64,000 nt of DNA from positions 1 through 64,000 of the forward strand of contig NZ_JAGGPL010000022.1 of the NCBI RefSeq assembly GCF_018613805.1, read 5' to 3'. The notes under the pieces are model-generated. The model had not been told where the DNA came from and searched no databases. It was given only the letters and a program-made list of their open reading frames with translations. This DNA comes from Arthrobacter sp. ISL-48 (GTDB taxonomy: Bacteria; Actinomycetota; Actinomycetes; Actinomycetales; Micrococcaceae). Position numbers and translations under genes: made by a program. Shown here one piece after another: positions 1 to 8,200 of the stretch; position 1 is the first letter of the stretch, and the number at the start of each line of letters is the position of its first letter.

Positions 1-129
1 ACCGTCCGCGCTGACCGCTTTCGCGACAGTGTTCCGCGAAATACCCAGCCGCGCCGCTATAGACCTCATCGATTCACCCTCGGCAAGATGCAACCGCCGA
101 ATAAGCGCCCAATCCTCCACTGTGATCAC
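1..129 (-). mobile_element. istA: IS21-family transposase IstA, N-terminal part, cut by window edge
   Basis: The minus strand from a GTG at 129 reads V-I-T-V-E-D-W-A, then IRRLHLAEG, RSIAARLGISRNTV and AKAV before the window ends. That is the N-terminal helix-turn-helix of IstA transposases of the IS21 family (family knowledge), which binds the element ends before the DDE catalytic domain. Only about 43 codons are present, so I cannot say whether the element is complete. The gene points left, out of the window, and the DNA just upstream of it (152-193) has the repeated end motifs expected for this family, so this is the 5' end of an IS whose body lies to the left. Confidence 0.8.
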
Positions 130-151
130 CCACCCAATCGTTTGGAATGAG

Positions 152-193
152 TGGCTCAGTTTTCAACCGTCACAATGGCTCAGTTTTCGACCG
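152..193. repeat. IS21-type end: two direct 18-bp repeats
   Basis: TGGCTCAGTTTTCAACCG at 152-169 is repeated with one change as TGGCTCAGTTTTCGACCG at 176-193, with start-to-start spacing of 24 bp. IS21 elements carry several such transposase-binding repeats inside their termini. Read on the minus strand, the tip would begin with TGT near 196-202, which puts the IS boundary just before the recombinase remnant that starts at about 205. Confidence 0.7.
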
Positions 194-204
194 ACACCGA
201 CACG

Positions 205-610
205 TGCTCGGACGGACTGAGGTTCAACGAGCTCCGGCACCTACAAACCATCGATTTCGCCACCAACCCGCAGGCACGCAGGTCCGGGAAATCAGGGGTC
301 TGCAAGGTCCGCTTCGGCAAGTCCCGCACGGGCCCCCCTCACAAACCCCGCAGCGTCCTGACGATCTTCGACTGGACCGCCGGAGCCAATGGATGGCCTG
401 GATCTACACTCGCTGCGACGCTCCGACGCAACGCACCTTCTGGAGGACGGATGGGATCCTAGATTCGTGATAACAAATGGGCCACGAACACGCCTCCACT
501 ATTGGGGGTCTACCAGTTCGTCAGCGACGACTGCCGCAACTCCACCCCTCGGGCGGCCCTGGACCCACCATGGACGAAGTCCTAAGCGTGCAGATGAGAG
601 GACAATGGTG
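205..610 (+). pseudogene. tyrosine recombinase (integrase) remnant, multiply frameshifted
   Basis: Pieces of a tyrosine recombinase can be read in all three plus frames. From 217: LRFNELRHLQTIDFA and KVRFGKSRTG...PRSVLTIFDWT, containing the first catalytic Arg region. From about 389: DGLDLHSLRRS and THLLEDGWDPRFV, the HxxR box. From 477: MGHEHAST, the GH box. Then GVYQFVSDD and finally TMDEVLS ending in TGA at 608-610. The N-terminus is missing, coinciding with the IS21 end at about 202, and roughly 50 residues are missing between FDWT and DGLDLHSL. At least three frame changes make it non-functional. It looks like an old integrase hit by the IS and then decayed. Confidence 0.75.
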
Positions 611-748
611 AGACGCGAAGTCCAATACAAATGGTGGCTTTCTGAACTCATGGCAGCGAGGGGCCTTCACAACACCACCGACCTCATCCGCCTGCTGGCC
701 GAGCGCGGCAACCAGAAATCAGAACGCGTCACAGTGCCGGCGTCCTAG
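605..748 (+). pseudogene. small HTH regulator downstream of the recombinase, truncated
   Basis: An ATG at 605 overlaps the recombinase stop. It reads 47 codons including QYKWWLSELMAARG and TTDLIRLLAERG, the first helices of a small Cro/C1-type HTH protein that in actinobacteria often follows such recombinase genes. After residue 35 the sequence leaves the family pattern (NQKSERV) and stops at 746-748, so the recognition helix and C-terminus are lost. The stop overlaps the 3' end of the convergent solute-binding protein gene by four bases. I treat it as part of the same decayed mobile unit; a rewritten short protein cannot be excluded. Confidence 0.5.
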
Positions 749-2421
749 GCCTTCAGGAATCCTGCGTAGAAGTCACGAAGTTCATCTCCGCCGTTCTTCT
801 TCCAGGTGGCGACGGCCGCATCAAGGTCCGACATGCTCTTGCGTCCACGGAGAATGTCCTTGGAGAGGTCGTCGAAGGGTTTCGAGAGGGACCCGAACTT
901 GCTGGGTTCCTGGATCTGCAGGCCGTAGAAGAGGGGGTCAACCACGTACGGGGCCTGGCGGACTTCCCAGTCCGTCTTGGTCTTCACGAAGCCGGGGTAC
1001 TGGACGGAGTTGTTCACCGGGGCGGAGTTCACCAGGAATGCGTACGTGCTGGTGACTTCCTCCTTGCCCTTAGCTGTGGCCTGCGGAGCGTTCTGTGCGT
1101 CGCGGGTGTAGTGGACGCCTTCAACGCCGTTGTTGATCAGCATGTTCTCTTCCGTACCGAAGGGTGCGGCTGCGAAGTTGGCCAAGGCCAGCATTTCCTC
1201 AACCTTGGCTGGATCATCCGTTTTCTTGATGAAACTGAAGATGGCGGCAGGTGATCCGCGGAACAACGTTGGCTTGCCGCCGTCAGGGGCAAAGAAGTCC
1301 ATGGGCTGCATCTGGAACTTGGGGTTGGACGGCAGGACACGGCCCAGGGCTTCACCCCAGCCACCCATGCCGTCGCCGGTTATTAGGGTGGCGCCGGATT
1401 CGAAGCGCTGCTTTGCCTTCTGGGTGTTGCCGGCCACAGCATCGGGGTGGACAGCGCCTGAGGCGAAGAGTTTCACACCCCATTCCAGGGCAGCCCGGTA
1501 TTCGTCGGACTCAACCCTGTTCTGGAGCTTGCCGTCCACCAGTTTCCAATTGTCCACACCGTGCATGATCTGCGCGGCAGTCCATACATCGTCAGAACCC
1601 CAGCGGTTCTTGGCCGGGTCCGTGATTTCCTTGGCCACGGCGATGTATTCATCGGCGGACTTTGGCTGTTCCAGGCCCATTTCATCGAACAGGTCCTTAC
1701 GGTAGAAGAAGGCGTTCCCGATCCCCCCAGACGGGTACGGCAGCCCGTACAGCCCGCCTTCGAAACAGCTGTACTTCCACGCAGAGGTGGGGATATTTGC
1801 GAGGTTGGGGTACTTCTTGATCTTGTCACCGGCAAGGTACTCGGAAAGGTCCGTGAAGAGGCCCTTGACTGCCTGGCCGAACCGCGGCGGGAGGTTCCAG
1901 GACGGGATAACCACCCAGTCCGGCACGTCCTTAGGTGAGGCCAGCACTGTCTGGATCTTGTCCCCGTAGGTGTTGCCATCACTGACCTGGAAGTTCAGCG
2001 TTGCGCCCAACCGTTCGTTCACGGCCTGGTAGTAGCTGTTGTCGGCCGGCGGGATTGCCCACCAGGCCGGGGTCATGACTGTATAGCTTCCGCCTTTGCC
2101 CGGAATACCCTGCACTGATTTGACCAAGGTTGAGGGGATGCTGGTGAAGCCGGGCGCCGTTCCGTTAACACTCGGGATGTCCGGTTTGACGGTTTCCAGC
2201 GGGATGTAGCTGGGCACGAGCTTGGACGTGGCGTCGGCCATTCCCGCGGAAGTGGTGGCCTGCGGGGCCCCACCGCCGCTGCTACATGAGGTGAGCGCAG
2301 GGAGTGCGGCAAAGGCCACGGCACCACCCATGAGGCCCAGGAACGACCGGCGGCCTACTCCTGTGCGGCCGAGCTCCTTCAGGGACTCGCTGAGTTCCGG
2401 TGAGGCATTGGTTCCAAGCAT
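745..2421 (-). CDS. ABC transporter extracellular solute-binding lipoprotein (sugar-type)
   Basis: 558 residues from the ATG at 2421, preceded by GAAGGAG eight bases upstream; a GTG at 2430 lies inside that ribosome site and is less likely. The N-terminus has a Tat-type motif (R24-R25-S-F-L), a hydrophobic stretch and a lipobox ending at Cys46 (LTSC), so it should be exported folded and lipid-anchored. The body is like large family-1 oligosaccharide-binding proteins (LplA/YtcQ class): PPADNSYYQAVNERLG near the start, GLYGLPYPSGG and FYRKDLFDEMGLEQP in the middle. Its ligand cannot be told from sequence. Such genes are normally followed by two permease genes; here the next DNA is the recombinase/IS debris at 1-748, so the protein is an orphan within this window. 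Confidence 0.9.
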   Translation of the reverse strand: MLGTNASPELSESLKELGRTGVGRRSFLGLMGGAVAFAALPALTSCSSGGGAPQATTSAGMADATSKLVPSYIPLETVKPDIPSVNGTAPGFTSIPSTLVKSVQGIPGKGGSYTVMTPAWWAIPPADNSYYQAVNERLGATLNFQVSDGNTYGDKIQTVLASPKDVPDWVVIPSWNLPPRFGQAVKGLFTDLSEYLAGDKIKKYPNLANIPTSAWKYSCFEGGLYGLPYPSGGIGNAFFYRKDLFDEMGLEQPKSADEYIAVAKEITDPAKNRWGSDDVWTAAQIMHGVDNWKLVDGKLQNRVESDEYRAALEWGVKLFASGAVHPDAVAGNTQKAKQRFESGATLITGDGMGGWGEALGRVLPSNPKFQMQPMDFFAPDGGKPTLFRGSPAAIFSFIKKTDDPAKVEEMLALANFAAAPFGTEENMLINNGVEGVHYTRDAQNAPQATAKGKEEVTSTYAFLVNSAPVNNSVQYPGFVKTKTDWEVRQAPYVVDPLFYGLQIQEPSKFGSLSKPFDDLSKDILRGRKSMSDLDAAVATWKKNGGDELRDFYAGFLKA

Positions 2422-2599
2422 GATCTGCACTCCTTCGTGTGGACTTCTGTTGGCCTGACGCAGGCTTATCGCCGGGCTGCTGCCGCTCGGCGCAGCTCTG
2501 CGACCGGGCAGCTAGGCCAGGAAGATGTCGAAGCGATTCGATTGCCCCAGCCTAGATGACGACCCAACCAGACCGCAAGCTTTTCTTGTGTTGCAGCTC

Positions 2600-2651
2600 A
2601 CATGGCTAAATGCCGCAAGGTTTGTCAAGCATCCGACGCGCAAGCGTTTAA
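2600..2651 (-). promoter_or_regulatory. possible promoter and LacI-like site upstream of the solute-binding protein
   Basis: The 527-base gap 2422-2948 has no convincing gene. On the minus strand it contains TTGACA at 2628-2623 with only a weak -10 about 17 bases on (CCATGT, 2605-2600). Just upstream is GTTTAAACGCTTGCGC at 2653-2638, whose AAACGCTTGC core resembles LacI-family operators; a related AAAAGCTTGCG lies near 2573-2584. The gap also has a lower-GC patch around 2570-2700. This would fit sugar-controlled expression of the binding protein but rests on motif resemblance alone. Confidence 0.25.
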
Positions 2652-2948
2652 ACAATTTGGCTCCAAGAACGGACCACCATGTCAATTACCCCTACGCCAC
2701 CACTCCCAAGCCGTGCTGGCACTACTCACGCTGGACCAGAAGGAGAAGCGTCAGCTCGTCGAGCGGCCAGTTTTGCGCTTCGAACGCCGATAACAGCGCA
2801 TCTGACAATTTGAGGCCGCAGTTCTATTTAGCCCCTTGCCGGATGCAATGTCAGGGCGCTGCCCGTCCTCCGCGTCCCCTGCCGCGGGCGTACGCAATTC
2901 ACGCCGTCCGGAGGTAGCCGCGGCTCCAACATATGGCTGCCGGTTTGG

Positions 2949-4094
2949 CTAGGTCCCCGGAATGATGGGGAGCGGTGCGCCGATGGTGAGGTCGACGCGG
3001 ACGGCGTACGTCCCGTCCGGCTGTGGTGGAGTGTGGCGGGTCTCGAGCAGCACGACGGTTCCTTCGACGATACCGATGAACGGTTCCCCCGTCAGCCGGG
3101 CGCGGTCGAGTTGCCTTTCCACTGCGGAGCGGACTGTGGGTGTCAGGAAAGTTAGGCCCTGCGGAAAGCCCCATTCGGCGATGCTGGTGAGACCCTGCCC
3201 GGGTTCGCTGAGGCCTCCACCCATTCCGACGCTTGCCGTTAGGATCTGGTCTGTTCCGTTCCGGATCGTGTAATTGACCTGCTGGTTACCCGCGGGCCGC
3301 GTGCACGGGGATTGTTCCGGGCCGTAGCAGTCGAACCCTCCCGCTTCCAGACCCGGTGCTGCAGCGGTCGTGGTCGTTGCGTAGTGCGCTCCGCCGTATG
3401 GCCAGCTGCGGTCTTTTGCGACCTTTGTTGTCACAGTGAGCGTCAGCACGGGCGCCCCGCTGACGGTGATCCCTTCTCCGAAGTACCGTCCTTCGCCCAC
3501 CGAATAGGTGGCGTGATCGGTTGTGATGCTTTCCCGGGCCGGAGGCCTCGGATCGTCCCTGTCTTTCCCGAGGCCCGTTCCTGGGTTCGCGACTTTGTCC
3601 ACCGCGCCGCTGACCGGTCCCGTGTCGGCGGGCCACAGCGACAGAACGGACGCATTAAGGACCGACATCAGGCTCTTGGCTTGTTCTGGGTCCCAGGTGA
3701 TTCCGGTCGGATCCGGAAGGCCGATGTGGGCATATTGGAGCCGACCGTCAAGGGCGCTGACAAGGTCGACATGGGTAACTGCCGACTGGCCTGGATCACC
3801 GTTCTCCGAGGGGGAGGTTCTGCACCAGATCTGGCGGGAAGTGTCGTTGGATCTCACCTGCGCGCAGAAGAAACCCGCCAGCTTCAGCGAATGGGCGATG
3901 GTTCCAGCCTCTCCCCCGCTGGCGACTGGAACCGCAATCGACGTCTCATTCATCGGTTCATGGGCGAAGGGCTGCAAGGGACCCCACCCAGTAGATGTTC
4001 CGTCAGGCGCACTGCAGCCGCCGAGGACCGCGGCCAGCAGGACAAGCACCGCCGGTAGGCCCCGGAAACCCGGTCTGAAGAAGTGAGCGGCCAT
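2949..4094 (-). CDS. hypothetical lipoprotein
   Basis: 381 residues. The N-terminus has a basic start, a hydrophobic run (LPAVLVLLAAVL) and a lipobox LGGC with the lipidation Cys at residue 27, so the mature protein should be membrane-anchored outside the cell. I recognise no domain in the body; it is rich in Pro, Gly, Thr and charged residues with several Cys (for example FFCAQVRSND, DCYGPEQSPC), which could form disulfides. The end contains GTVVLLETRHTPPQPDG and a predicted beta-rich tail. No strong ribosome site is seen before the ATG at 4094. Its neighbours give no functional hint. Confidence 0.6.
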   Translation of the reverse strand: MAAHFFRPGFRGLPAVLVLLAAVLGGCSAPDGTSTGWGPLQPFAHEPMNETSIAVPVASGGEAGTIAHSLKLAGFFCAQVRSNDTSRQIWCRTSPSENGDPGQSAVTHVDLVSALDGRLQYAHIGLPDPTGITWDPEQAKSLMSVLNASVLSLWPADTGPVSGAVDKVANPGTGLGKDRDDPRPPARESITTDHATYSVGEGRYFGEGITVSGAPVLTLTVTTKVAKDRSWPYGGAHYATTTTAAAPGLEAGGFDCYGPEQSPCTRPAGNQQVNYTIRNGTDQILTASVGMGGGLSEPGQGLTSIAEWGFPQGLTFLTPTVRSAVERQLDRARLTGEPFIGIVEGTVVLLETRHTPPQPDGTYAVRVDLTIGAPLPIIPGT

Positions 4095-4174
4095 GATCAG
4101 ATGAGCTCAGAATCTGGTGCAACAAGCTGTTGCACAAAGTTTGAGGGCGCCGCTCCGGTCCGTTCCAGAGTCTT

Positions 4175-4204
4175 GTTCATGATCATGTTCATGTTCATGA
4201 GAAC
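4175..4204. repeat. TTCATG repeats with a palindromic core
   Basis: Three TTCATG units (4176, 4188, 4194) surround the perfect palindrome CATGATCATG (4179-4188), and the whole stretch is bracketed by GTTC and GAAC. It lies exactly at the point where the YhcG reading frame to its right loses similarity to its family, so it may mark a rearrangement joint. Confidence 0.5.
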
Positions 4205-4470
4205 GCTCCGGGACCATTTGAACGCGAAAGGCCTCTCATTTCAGGGAACTCCGCCCGAAGGTCATCCGCCAACCGTCCGATGACCCCACTCCCCCAGCTC
4301 TCCACCTCCTGACGTTCCAGGATAGTCCGGCCAATGGACCAGTACAGCGCGATGAGCTGGCTGTTAACAGTCCTTATCGCCTGGGTCCGCGCAGCTCGTA
4401 CCCGGTTCTTGAGCTCGCCGAGAAGATCGGTGTAGCCGGAGGGGAGAGCGAGGTCAGGGGAATCAGTCAT
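4195..4470 (-). pseudogene. YhcG/DUF1016-type nuclease, N-terminal fragment
   Basis: From ATG 4470 the minus strand encodes 91 residues: YTDLLGELKNRVRAARTQA, then RTVNSQLIALYWSIGR, TILERQE, WGSGVIGRLADDLRAEFP, GLSRSN. This is the N-terminal (DUF1016_N) domain of PDDEXK nuclease YhcG proteins, whose full length is around 340 residues with the nuclease domain at the C-terminus. After GLSRSN the frame turns into unrelated sequence and stops at 4195, inside a short repeat. The catalytic domain is absent, so this is a truncated gene. YhcG-type genes are often carried on mobile DNA, which fits the debris around the left end of the window. Confidence 0.7.
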
Positions 4471-4619
4471 GATTTTGATCCTATCGACCAAGGTATATCT
4501 GACCGCGGCAGAGGAATCGTCCGCAGACCCTTGCGCAGACCACTACCACCTCTAGGACTCGGAGGGGAGGCCTGAATTGGGCGGGGCGTAGGGTGGAAGT
4601 CGGAAGATAGGAGCACTTC

Positions 4620-5396
4620 ATGAAGAAAATTCTTATGGTACTGACCAGCGTTTCCGAGATCGGCGATACGGGAGAGAAGACCGGCTACAACGTGGCCGAG
4701 GCTGCGCATCCCTGGAAGGTCTTCAAGGATTCCGGGCATTTCGTGGACTTCGCGTCCATCCAGGGCGGCCAGCCACCGCGCGACGAGGTGGACTTAGAAG
4801 ATCCCATCCAGGTTGCCTTCACGGAGGACGAGACCACGCGTGCAGGTCTCTACAACACTGCCCGCGTCGACGTCGTTGATCCCGCACAGTACGACGGAGT
4901 TTTCCTCGTGGGAGGCCACGGCACCATGTGGGACTTCCCGGACAGCGAAGGCTTGCAGAACCTGGTGGCCAGTGTCTATAACGCCGGCGGCTTGGTGGGC
5001 GCGGTCTGTCACGGACCAGCCGGCCTGTTGAACGTGGAATTGGAGAACGGGCTTCGGCTCGTCGAGGGCCGGAAAGTGGCCGCCTTTACCAACGCCGAGG
5101 AGGTTGCCGCAGGGAAGGACAAGGTGATCCCGTTCTTTTTGGCAGACCGGCTTGAGGAACAGGGCGCCACCCACGTCTCCGCTGATGTCTTTGAGGAGAA
5201 GGTCGTGGTTGACGACCGGCTGGTGACCGGCCAGAACCCCGCCTCAGCCGCCGGCGTGGCCAAGGAGATGGAGAAGCTCTTCGCAGAGGTCATCCACCAG
5301 GAAAAAGCCGAGGAACAGCACGACGCGGAGGCTCTGCGCGCCCAGAAGGACGCCGGGAAAAACGCCAAGAAGGCTGCCGCAGAAGCGGATCACTAA
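4620..5396 (+). CDS. DJ-1/PfpI family class I glutamine amidotransferase-like protein (Hsp31-like)
   Basis: 258 residues with TAGGAG seven bases before the ATG. The fold markers are all there: MKKILMVLTS beta strand, FASIQGG, VFLVGGHGTMWDFP, and the nucleophile elbow GAVCHGPAG with Cys130-His131. This arrangement, with a long N-terminal half and a His after the Cys, is closest to Hsp31-like proteins (protein or glyoxal deglycase/chaperone, methylglyoxal to lactate activity in the family). The last 35 residues form a Lys/Ala/Glu-rich tail (EKAEEQHDAEALRAQKDAGK), an addition not needed for the fold, probably helical and solvent exposed. It stands alone and ends before a strong hairpin shared with the convergent gene. 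Confidence 0.88.
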   Translation: MKKILMVLTSVSEIGDTGEKTGYNVAEAAHPWKVFKDSGHFVDFASIQGGQPPRDEVDLEDPIQVAFTEDETTRAGLYNTARVDVVDPAQYDGVFLVGGHGTMWDFPDSEGLQNLVASVYNAGGLVGAVCHGPAGLLNVELENGLRLVEGRKVAAFTNAEEVAAGKDKVIPFFLADRLEEQGATHVSADVFEEKVVVDDRLVTGQNPASAAGVAKEMEKLFAEVIHQEKAEEQHDAEALRAQKDAGKNAKKAAAEADH

Positions 5397-5418
5397 CACC
5401 AACAGCGCACTGAAACTG

Positions 5419-5446
5419 CCGGCCACCCCGACAACGGGGTGGCCGG
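5419..5446. terminator. bidirectional hairpin terminator
   Basis: A perfect 12-bp stem, CCGGCCACCCCG with ACAA loop and CGGGGTGGCCGG, lies between the 3' ends of the convergent PfpI and hydrolase genes. There is no long T tract on either side, as is common in high-GC actinobacteria. Confidence 0.75.
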
Positions 5447-5540
5447 TACGGCACCTCAATGCCCAGCAGGAAGACTACGGCACCCCAGCGTCGTCAACCC
5501 GGCCGAAATGCCGGCATCCCCAACAACCACGGCATTTGGG

Positions 5541-6296
5541 CTATGCCAGCTGCGCGCCGTCGCCGCCCCTGACGAGATCGAGTACTGCCTGCCACGCCCT
5601 CTGCGCGTGGGTGGCGTGATAGCCCACGCCGGGCACGGTGCGTTCGGCGGGCGCATCGCCCGGTCCTGTGCTCTGCTTCGGGCGCGCCCAGAACGCATGT
5701 TGGGCTCCGCCGTAGATGTTTGCACGCCAATCGATACCGGCATTTTGCATGGTGTTCCCTAGATCCAACAACTGGGTCGGAGTGCAGAGGGGGTCGTCAG
5801 AGCCGGTGCACAGTAAGTATGTCGCGTCGGCATCCGCCCACTCCTCGGACTGAGTGAGCGGGAGACCAGGGTGTATGACGGCTACGGCCTTGAAGCCGGC
5901 TCCTGCTCTGGCAAGTTCCAAAACAATTCGGGCACCTGCGCCGTAGCCGACTGCGGCGATTTGACCGGGGTCTGCGCCCGGCTCGGCTAGCAGCACATCC
6001 AACGCAGTTCGTCCGATCGAGAGCATGCGATCGGTGTCAGCCATCATGGGCATGACCCGGTTCAGCATTGCTTCAGGCTCCCCGAAGAAGGTGCGACCTC
6101 CGTGGTAGTCCATAGCGAACGTCAGATATCCGTGTTCGGCGAGATCATCGGCTCGACCACGCTGATAGTCGTCGAGACCAACTCCGTCGTGGCCGAGAAG
6201 AACCACGGGCCACGATCCCGTGCCTTCCGGTTTGGCGAGATACCCCACCATCGTCTCGTTGCCGACGTCGTACGTAATGTCTCGTGTCTCGATCAC
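5541..6296 (-). CDS. dienelactone hydrolase family protein with Gly at the nucleophile position
   Basis: 251 residues from the GTG at 6296; longer upstream reading runs into the neighbouring gene and has no family similarity. The alpha/beta-hydrolase frame of the DLH family is clear: WPVVLLGHDGVGLDDYQRGRA, LTFAMDYHGGRTF, then IAAVGYGAGARIVLELARAG, LLCTGSDDPLC with the acid, and YGGAQHAFW with the His. In active members the elbow reads G-Y/F-C-x-G or G-x-S-x-G; here residue 119 is Gly (GGC at 5942-5940), one base from Cys (TGC). The protein may therefore be catalytically altered or non-enzymatic. It follows the membrane-anchored protein gene by about 40 bases and may be co-transcribed with it. 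Confidence 0.82.
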   Translation of the reverse strand: MIETRDITYDVGNETMVGYLAKPEGTGSWPVVLLGHDGVGLDDYQRGRADDLAEHGYLTFAMDYHGGRTFFGEPEAMLNRVMPMMADTDRMLSIGRTALDVLLAEPGADPGQIAAVGYGAGARIVLELARAGAGFKAVAVIHPGLPLTQSEEWADADATYLLCTGSDDPLCTPTQLLDLGNTMQNAGIDWRANIYGGAQHAFWARPKQSTGPGDAPAERTVPGVGYHATHAQRAWQAVLDLVRGGDGAQLA

Positions 6297-6336
6297 GCTT
6301 CTGACGTTAGCTCGCTCGTCGAATGGATGGGAAGTG

Positions 6337-7062
6337 TCAGTTGAGCTTAAATACGGCCTTAGGGCTGGTCTTCGAGCCGAGCTTGGCGGTGAAAACGTAG
6401 TACGCGCCGCCTGCCCCGGGCTTGGCCTGGACGGGCTGGCAGCCTTCCACGGTGCGGTTCCGCGGCCAGGGGAAATTAGCTGTCTCGCTCGCACCTGGCT
6501 GGATGGTCTTTACCAAGTCCTCGCTCTTCGCCTGGCAGTCCCTCGACGAGAAAATCCTGTCCGAGCCGCTGGTCACCAGAAACTCCATCTGCGACGTGCC
6601 GATGTTCACGTCGCACGGCATCTGCCCACCGTTGGTCACCTTGAGGGTCAACAACGGATTCTCCTCCGGGCCATAGGCGGCTTTGTCGGTGGAGGCCGCG
6701 ACGGTGACCAGGTTCTGGTCGCACGTGGGGGTGGGCGCCGGCGTCGGGGTGCTGCTGGCCGTCGGCGTGCTGCTGGAGCCAGCGGACGGAGAGGTGTCAG
6801 GGGCGGCGCCAGTCGTGCCCGTCGCACCAGCAGCAGCACCGGTGGAGGAGACCTTTTCGGCGTTTCCGCTGAAGGCACCGGCCACTGCAAAGCCGCTGAA
6901 AACCACGGCTATCGCTATCAGCAAGGCTGCCCCTACAAACAGCCGACGACGGCGGTAGACAGCGTCGCTTGGCCCCCGCACTTCGCTGGAACCTCCGCGG
7001 GAAGCTGTGCGGGGACGCGAGTTGGATGCTGTCTTGCGTGGTGAATTGCCTTGCCTGCCCAT
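6337..7062 (-). CDS. hypothetical membrane-anchored protein
   Basis: 241 residues in three parts. Residues 1-38 are a basic cytoplasmic segment (RPRTASRGGSSE, YRRRR). Residues 40-65 form one membrane helix (LFVGAALLIAIAVVFSGFAVAG). After a Ser/Thr/Pro/Ala linker (about 70-112) comes an extracellular beta-sandwich-like domain with Cys at CDQNLVTVAAS, MPCDVNIG, RDCQAKSEDL and EGCQPV, suggesting two disulfides. Phrases such as NPLLTLKVTNGGQMPCDVNIG resemble adhesion/Ig-like accessory domains but I assign no function. It diverges from mutY with an intergenic gap that must hold both promoters. Confidence 0.65.
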   Translation of the reverse strand: MGRQGNSPRKTASNSRPRTASRGGSSEVRGPSDAVYRRRRLFVGAALLIAIAVVFSGFAVAGAFSGNAEKVSSTGAAAGATGTTGAAPDTSPSAGSSSTPTASSTPTPAPTPTCDQNLVTVAASTDKAAYGPEENPLLTLKVTNGGQMPCDVNIGTSQMEFLVTSGSDRIFSSRDCQAKSEDLVKTIQPGASETANFPWPRNRTVEGCQPVQAKPGAGGAYYVFTAKLGSKTSPKAVFKLN

Positions 7063-7240
7063 CCTTCTAGGCTAAGGAACCCCCGGGGCTCTGATGGCCC
7101 ACCACGCCGGATGCCGGGCCAACGCTATGGTCACGGTTTGTTCCCGGGCTCCCGATCCAGTTTTTCCGGCTCCCGGATCCCGTCCACTGCAGCACATCAA
7201 TTACAGTGTTGGGATCGACGCTACAACCAAGTCCCCAGCC

Positions 7241-8200
7241 ATGCCCGCCAGTACCCGCAGCCCCGGACCCGCACTGGACACCCTCCATCGCAGGATCGTC
7301 CACTGGTTCGGTGAGACTGCCCGCGACCTGCCCTGGCGCGATGCCAACTGCTCACCCTGGGGCGTGCTGGTTAGCGAGATCATGCTCCAGCAGACCCCGG
7401 TGGTGCGGGTCCTGCCCGTCTGGGAGGAGTGGCTCACGCGCTGGCCAAACCCTACGGCCCTGGCCGGTGAACCTGCCGGCGAGGCGGTCCGCTCCTGGGG
7501 CAGGCTGGGCTATCCCCGCCGCGCGCTCAGGCTCCATGCTGCTGCGGTAGCCATCGTGGACGATCACGGCGGGAAAGTCCCCGACGCGTACCCGGAGCTG
7601 CTGGCCCTCCCGGGCGTAGGCAGCTACACGGCCGCCGCCGTCGCCGCGTTTGCCTTCGGACGCCGGGAAACGGTGGTGGACACCAACATCCGGCGCGTGC
7701 ACGCCCGGCTCATTTCCGGCGTCGCCCTTCCGTCGCCGTCGCTGACCGCCTCAGAGATGCGGCTCGCGGCGGAGCTGTTGCCGCATGACACCCAGACCTC
7801 CGTCCGGTGGAACGCAGCTGTGATGGAGCTGGGGGCGCTGGTATGCACGGCGCGGGCGCCGAAGTGCGCCGCCTGCCCCGTCCGTGACGCCTGCGCGTGG
7901 CTGGCGGCAGGTGAGCCGCCGCCGTCGTACACCCCTAAAGGGCAGGCCTGGCACGGCACCGACCGCCAGGTCCGCGGAGCCGTGCTGGCTGTGCTGCGGC
8001 TCGCGGACACGCCAGTGCAGCCGGAGATGTTCCACCAGGAGCCTGCGGACCTTGGCTTCAGGGCTGAGGGAATCGGCGTGCCGCTGTCTGCGCTTCACCG
8101 GCTGAATTCGGCGCCCGAGCAGCTGGAGCGTGCCTTGGCCGGGCTGCTCAGCGATGGCCTCGCAGAACTTCACCACGGCGGCTACCAGCTTCCCGCCTGA
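7241..8200 (+). CDS. mutY: A/G-specific adenine DNA glycosylase
   Basis: 319 residues from ATG 7241 (an in-frame ATG at 7094 would add 49 residues without family similarity). MutY removes adenine mispaired with 8-oxoguanine. Seen here: PWRDANCSPWGVLVSEIMLQQT with the catalytic Glu, the helix-hairpin-helix LLALPGVGSYTAAAVAAFAFG, the catalytic Asp in VVDTNIRRVHAR, and the 4Fe-4S ligands in the spacing C-x6-C-x2-C-x5-C (CTARAPKCAACPVRDAC). The last 90 residues do not look like the Nudix-like 8-oxoG reader of E. coli MutY and are shorter, as is usual in actinobacteria; they end in a small winged-helix-like segment (LERALAGLLSDGLAELH). Confidence 0.95.
   Translation: MPASTRSPGPALDTLHRRIVHWFGETARDLPWRDANCSPWGVLVSEIMLQQTPVVRVLPVWEEWLTRWPNPTALAGEPAGEAVRSWGRLGYPRRALRLHAAAVAIVDDHGGKVPDAYPELLALPGVGSYTAAAVAAFAFGRRETVVDTNIRRVHARLISGVALPSPSLTASEMRLAAELLPHDTQTSVRWNAAVMELGALVCTARAPKCAACPVRDACAWLAAGEPPPSYTPKGQAWHGTDRQVRGAVLAVLRLADTPVQPEMFHQEPADLGFRAEGIGVPLSALHRLNSAPEQLERALAGLLSDGLAELHHGGYQLPA

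Noticed and set aside
2525..2917. 130-codon plus-strand frame in the gap before the lipoprotein
   Set aside because: No ribosome site, no family-like sequence, and rare-codon-rich composition.
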